Below are positions 63,601 through 64,000 of a stretch of DNA of 64,000 nt, piece after piece. The notes beneath the pieces are model-generated. The model had not been told where the DNA came from, did no database searches, and saw nothing but the letters and a program-made list of their open reading frames with translations. The number at the start of each line of letters is the position of its first letter. Positions within the stretch are counted from its first letter, which is position 1. The stretch covers positions 2,666,001 through 2,730,000 of the forward strand of contig NZ_FMIB01000002.1 of assembly GCF_900091475.1 (NCBI RefSeq), given 5' to 3'. Both the position numbers and the translations under genes were made by a program. Source of the stretch: Micromonospora chersina. Lineage in GTDB: Bacteria; Actinomycetota; Actinomycetes; Mycobacteriales; Micromonosporaceae.

Positions 63601-64000
63601 GCCGTGAGCTGCTCGGCCTGGTCGAACAGCGTCCCCGCCTCGGTGCAGCTCACCGCGCCGGCGAAGCTGGCCGCCGTGGTGCCGCCGGCCGCGCCGCTGC
63701 GGGTCGCGCTGCGCTGGGCCAACCGCTCCTTCGCCACCGGCGTGGACGTGCAGCGGGCCACCAACCCGACGTTCACCAGCGGGCCGGGCACCACCGCCAT
63801 CGCCGTGGGCGAGGCCCACCTCGACCCCGCGGTCGCCCCGGACACCACCTACTACTACCGGGTACGCACCACCTACCTGGGCGCGGCGTCACCCTGGTCG
63901 ACGGTGGCCACCGTGACCACCCCGCCCCGCCCCGGCCTGCCGACCGGGGTGCTCGCCACCGCCACCGCGCCCGCCCCGGACACCGCCACGGTGATCCTGA
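60613..64000 (+). CDS. Multicopper-oxidase-fold protein with degenerate copper sites and FN3 domains (3' end beyond window)
   Basis: At least 1129 aa from ATG 60613 (GGGGAGAG upstream). Residues about 1-915 follow the CotA/bilirubin-oxidase plan. The copper motifs are mostly lost: His-x-His-Gly is HLAG (221-224), His-Asp-His is HDN (284-286), HPxHxH is HPVHIE (789-794) and HCHxxxHxxxxM is QTRSAGLRDQGM (893-904). From about 920 at least two fibronectin III domains follow (APTGLTATPAPGSA, YRIRAENAVSCSAWSNSV). No signal peptide is evident. Probably not a copper oxidase any more; a binding or structural role is an inference. Confidence 0.85.
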   Translation, partial: MVLFRRLRPGWTDRFARTAEDHAPTVPAARAAEEETGPTPASLDPAAVPRCFGPVPNFAASPLPALDRDGRPVPGTGIRKFVDPLPVPGPLATAGLGARLPVAVPDTITWPGCDYYEIGLQEYAQRLHRDLPATRLRGYRQLNLGTDASGHNTVSPPDRPWHLGPMIVARRGRPVRIKFINQLPTGRAGELFLPVDETVDGAGTGPLDGPAPYPGNRAVPHLAGAQTAWISAGNPWQWVTPAGEITPYPTGVGVTPVPDMPPPGAGATTLYFPNEQSGRLMWLHDNTLGLSRLTVYSGQLALYLLMDPAEERLVDEGVLPADQLPLVIEDKTFVPDDAQLAAQDPTWDRDRWGAKGSLWHPHVYQPRQNPYRSSGGNPTGRWDYGPWTHDPDGGASPWVAPVPNPHHDPVTEPDEPPLAPGVPHPSAVPEAYGDTPLVNGVAYPYLEVAPRAYRFRILNACADRTLNLQLYRAASDRPMWTESGAPGDPRAGEVPMVDAARAAGRPAYWPVDGREGGVPDPAAAGPELVQIGNEGGLLPAPVVRPNRPIGYRYDRQDPTVLNVDGHTLLLAPGERADVVVDFATVPPGSTLILYNDCPAPLPRFDSRYDHHSDAPDRTATGGLPASRPGYGPNTRTLLQFRVTGTPAAPYDRERLAARLPGAYAESQRPPIVPQPAYDAAFGTRTPGETLVPARVTSVTFTPAGAVAPVTLPLAVKSVGQVFEPRHGRAVGRLGVGHPNAGPRTPATLPLGPVDPATEVLYATDPTVPVGAPADGTQLWRIVGDAPRTHPVHIEGCDVQLVNRVGWDGTVRPPDAGELGWKDTVRVNPREDVIVALRPVPPTLPFKIGDSVRLLDPTRPAGARLDASPVSPVDGRPAVVVNQLVNLGWEYRWQTRSAGLRDQGMSRPLVLRVAPKAPTGLTATPAPGSATALPAIALAWTGNGSRPPATSHRLQRATDASFTAGLTEITVAAAATRYTDATVTPGVTYHYRIRAENAVSCSAWSNSVPASVQLTAPAKLAAVVPPAAPLRVALRWANRSFATGVDVQRATNPTFTSGPGTTAIAVGEAHLDPAVAPDTTYYYRVRTTYLGAASPWSTVATVTTPPRPGLPTGVLATATAPAPDTATVIL

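Noticed and set aside
59659..63819. A 1386-codon minus-strand open frame across the Nei2 and multicopper-oxidase-like genes
   Set aside because: It crosses two real genes and an intergenic region, with no recognisable domain.

Overview
This is high-GC actinobacterial chromosome, most likely from Micromonospora or a close relative in the Micromonosporaceae. The evidence is strong G/C bias at third codon positions, GTG starts and four-base GTGA/ATGA gene overlaps, the nrdR-nrdJ, recA-recX-DUF3046, gluABCD and lhr/nei2 neighbourhoods, and a GH5 endoglucanase of the Acidothermus E1 type. The window holds ordinary housekeeping and accessory chromosome. I see no prophage, integrase, CRISPR array, rRNA, tRNA or insertion sequence. 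Assignments come from reading translated sequence and motifs; no database search was run.

Layout. 1-4.7 kb: class II ribonucleotide reductase nrdJ (3' end outside the window) behind its repressor nrdR, divergent from lexA. The shared upstream region carries candidate NrdR boxes and three candidate SOS boxes. 4.7-12.1 kb: a surface/membrane protein with a Gly/Tyr-rich tail, hflX, an ACT-malic enzyme, and a LigB-like/miaA/dapF operon. 12.3-19.8 kb: a DUF349 coiled-coil protein, a secreted FN3/FG-GAP protein divergent from a secreted GH5-CBM2 endoglucanase, miaB and a small hypothetical gene. 20-24.5 kb: selD divergent from the gluABCD uptake operon. 24.6-29.9 kb: RNase Y, a DUF849 (BKACE) gene, recX, recA with its own SOS box, and DUF3046. 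30-36.7 kb: an MFS exporter, an acyl-CoA dehydrogenase and a potADBC-type polyamine uptake operon. 36.8-45.9 kb: two acetyltransferase-domain genes, a pterin dehydratase-VOC fusion, a UdgX-type uracil-DNA glycosylase, a MocR regulator divergent from a flavin-binding/GNAT fusion, a LysE exporter, a Spo0M homologue and two CorC-type CBS membrane proteins. 46-52.9 kb: a complete Mrp Na+/H+ antiporter operon, mrpA(B)-C-D-E-F-G. 53-60.4 kb: lhr helicase, GNAT, SAM hydroxide adenosyltransferase and a Nei2/Fpg glycosylase. From 60.6 kb to the window end: a multicopper-oxidase-fold protein with C-terminal FN3 domains.

How the parts connect. DNA repair and nucleotide supply recur: LexA, RecA and RecX (SOS), NrdJ and NrdR (dNTP supply), UdgX and Nei2 (base excision) and Lhr. 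tRNA modification is covered by MiaA and MiaB, and solute and ion transport by glu, pot, mrp, LysE and MFS.

Most notable signals. (1) A 59-bp repeat sits at two junctions of the mrp operon, two copies between mrpC and mrpD and three between mrpA and mrpC. Its 3n-1 length makes every copy a 20-codon mini-ORF whose TGA overlaps the next GTG, so the stop-start chain of the operon is never broken. (2) The multicopper-oxidase-like protein has lost most of its copper ligands at aligned positions. (3) The nrdR/lexA intergenic region combines candidate NrdR and SOS operators. (4) Long near-perfect hairpins recur at gene 3' ends, two of them sharing the same arm sequence 34 kb apart.
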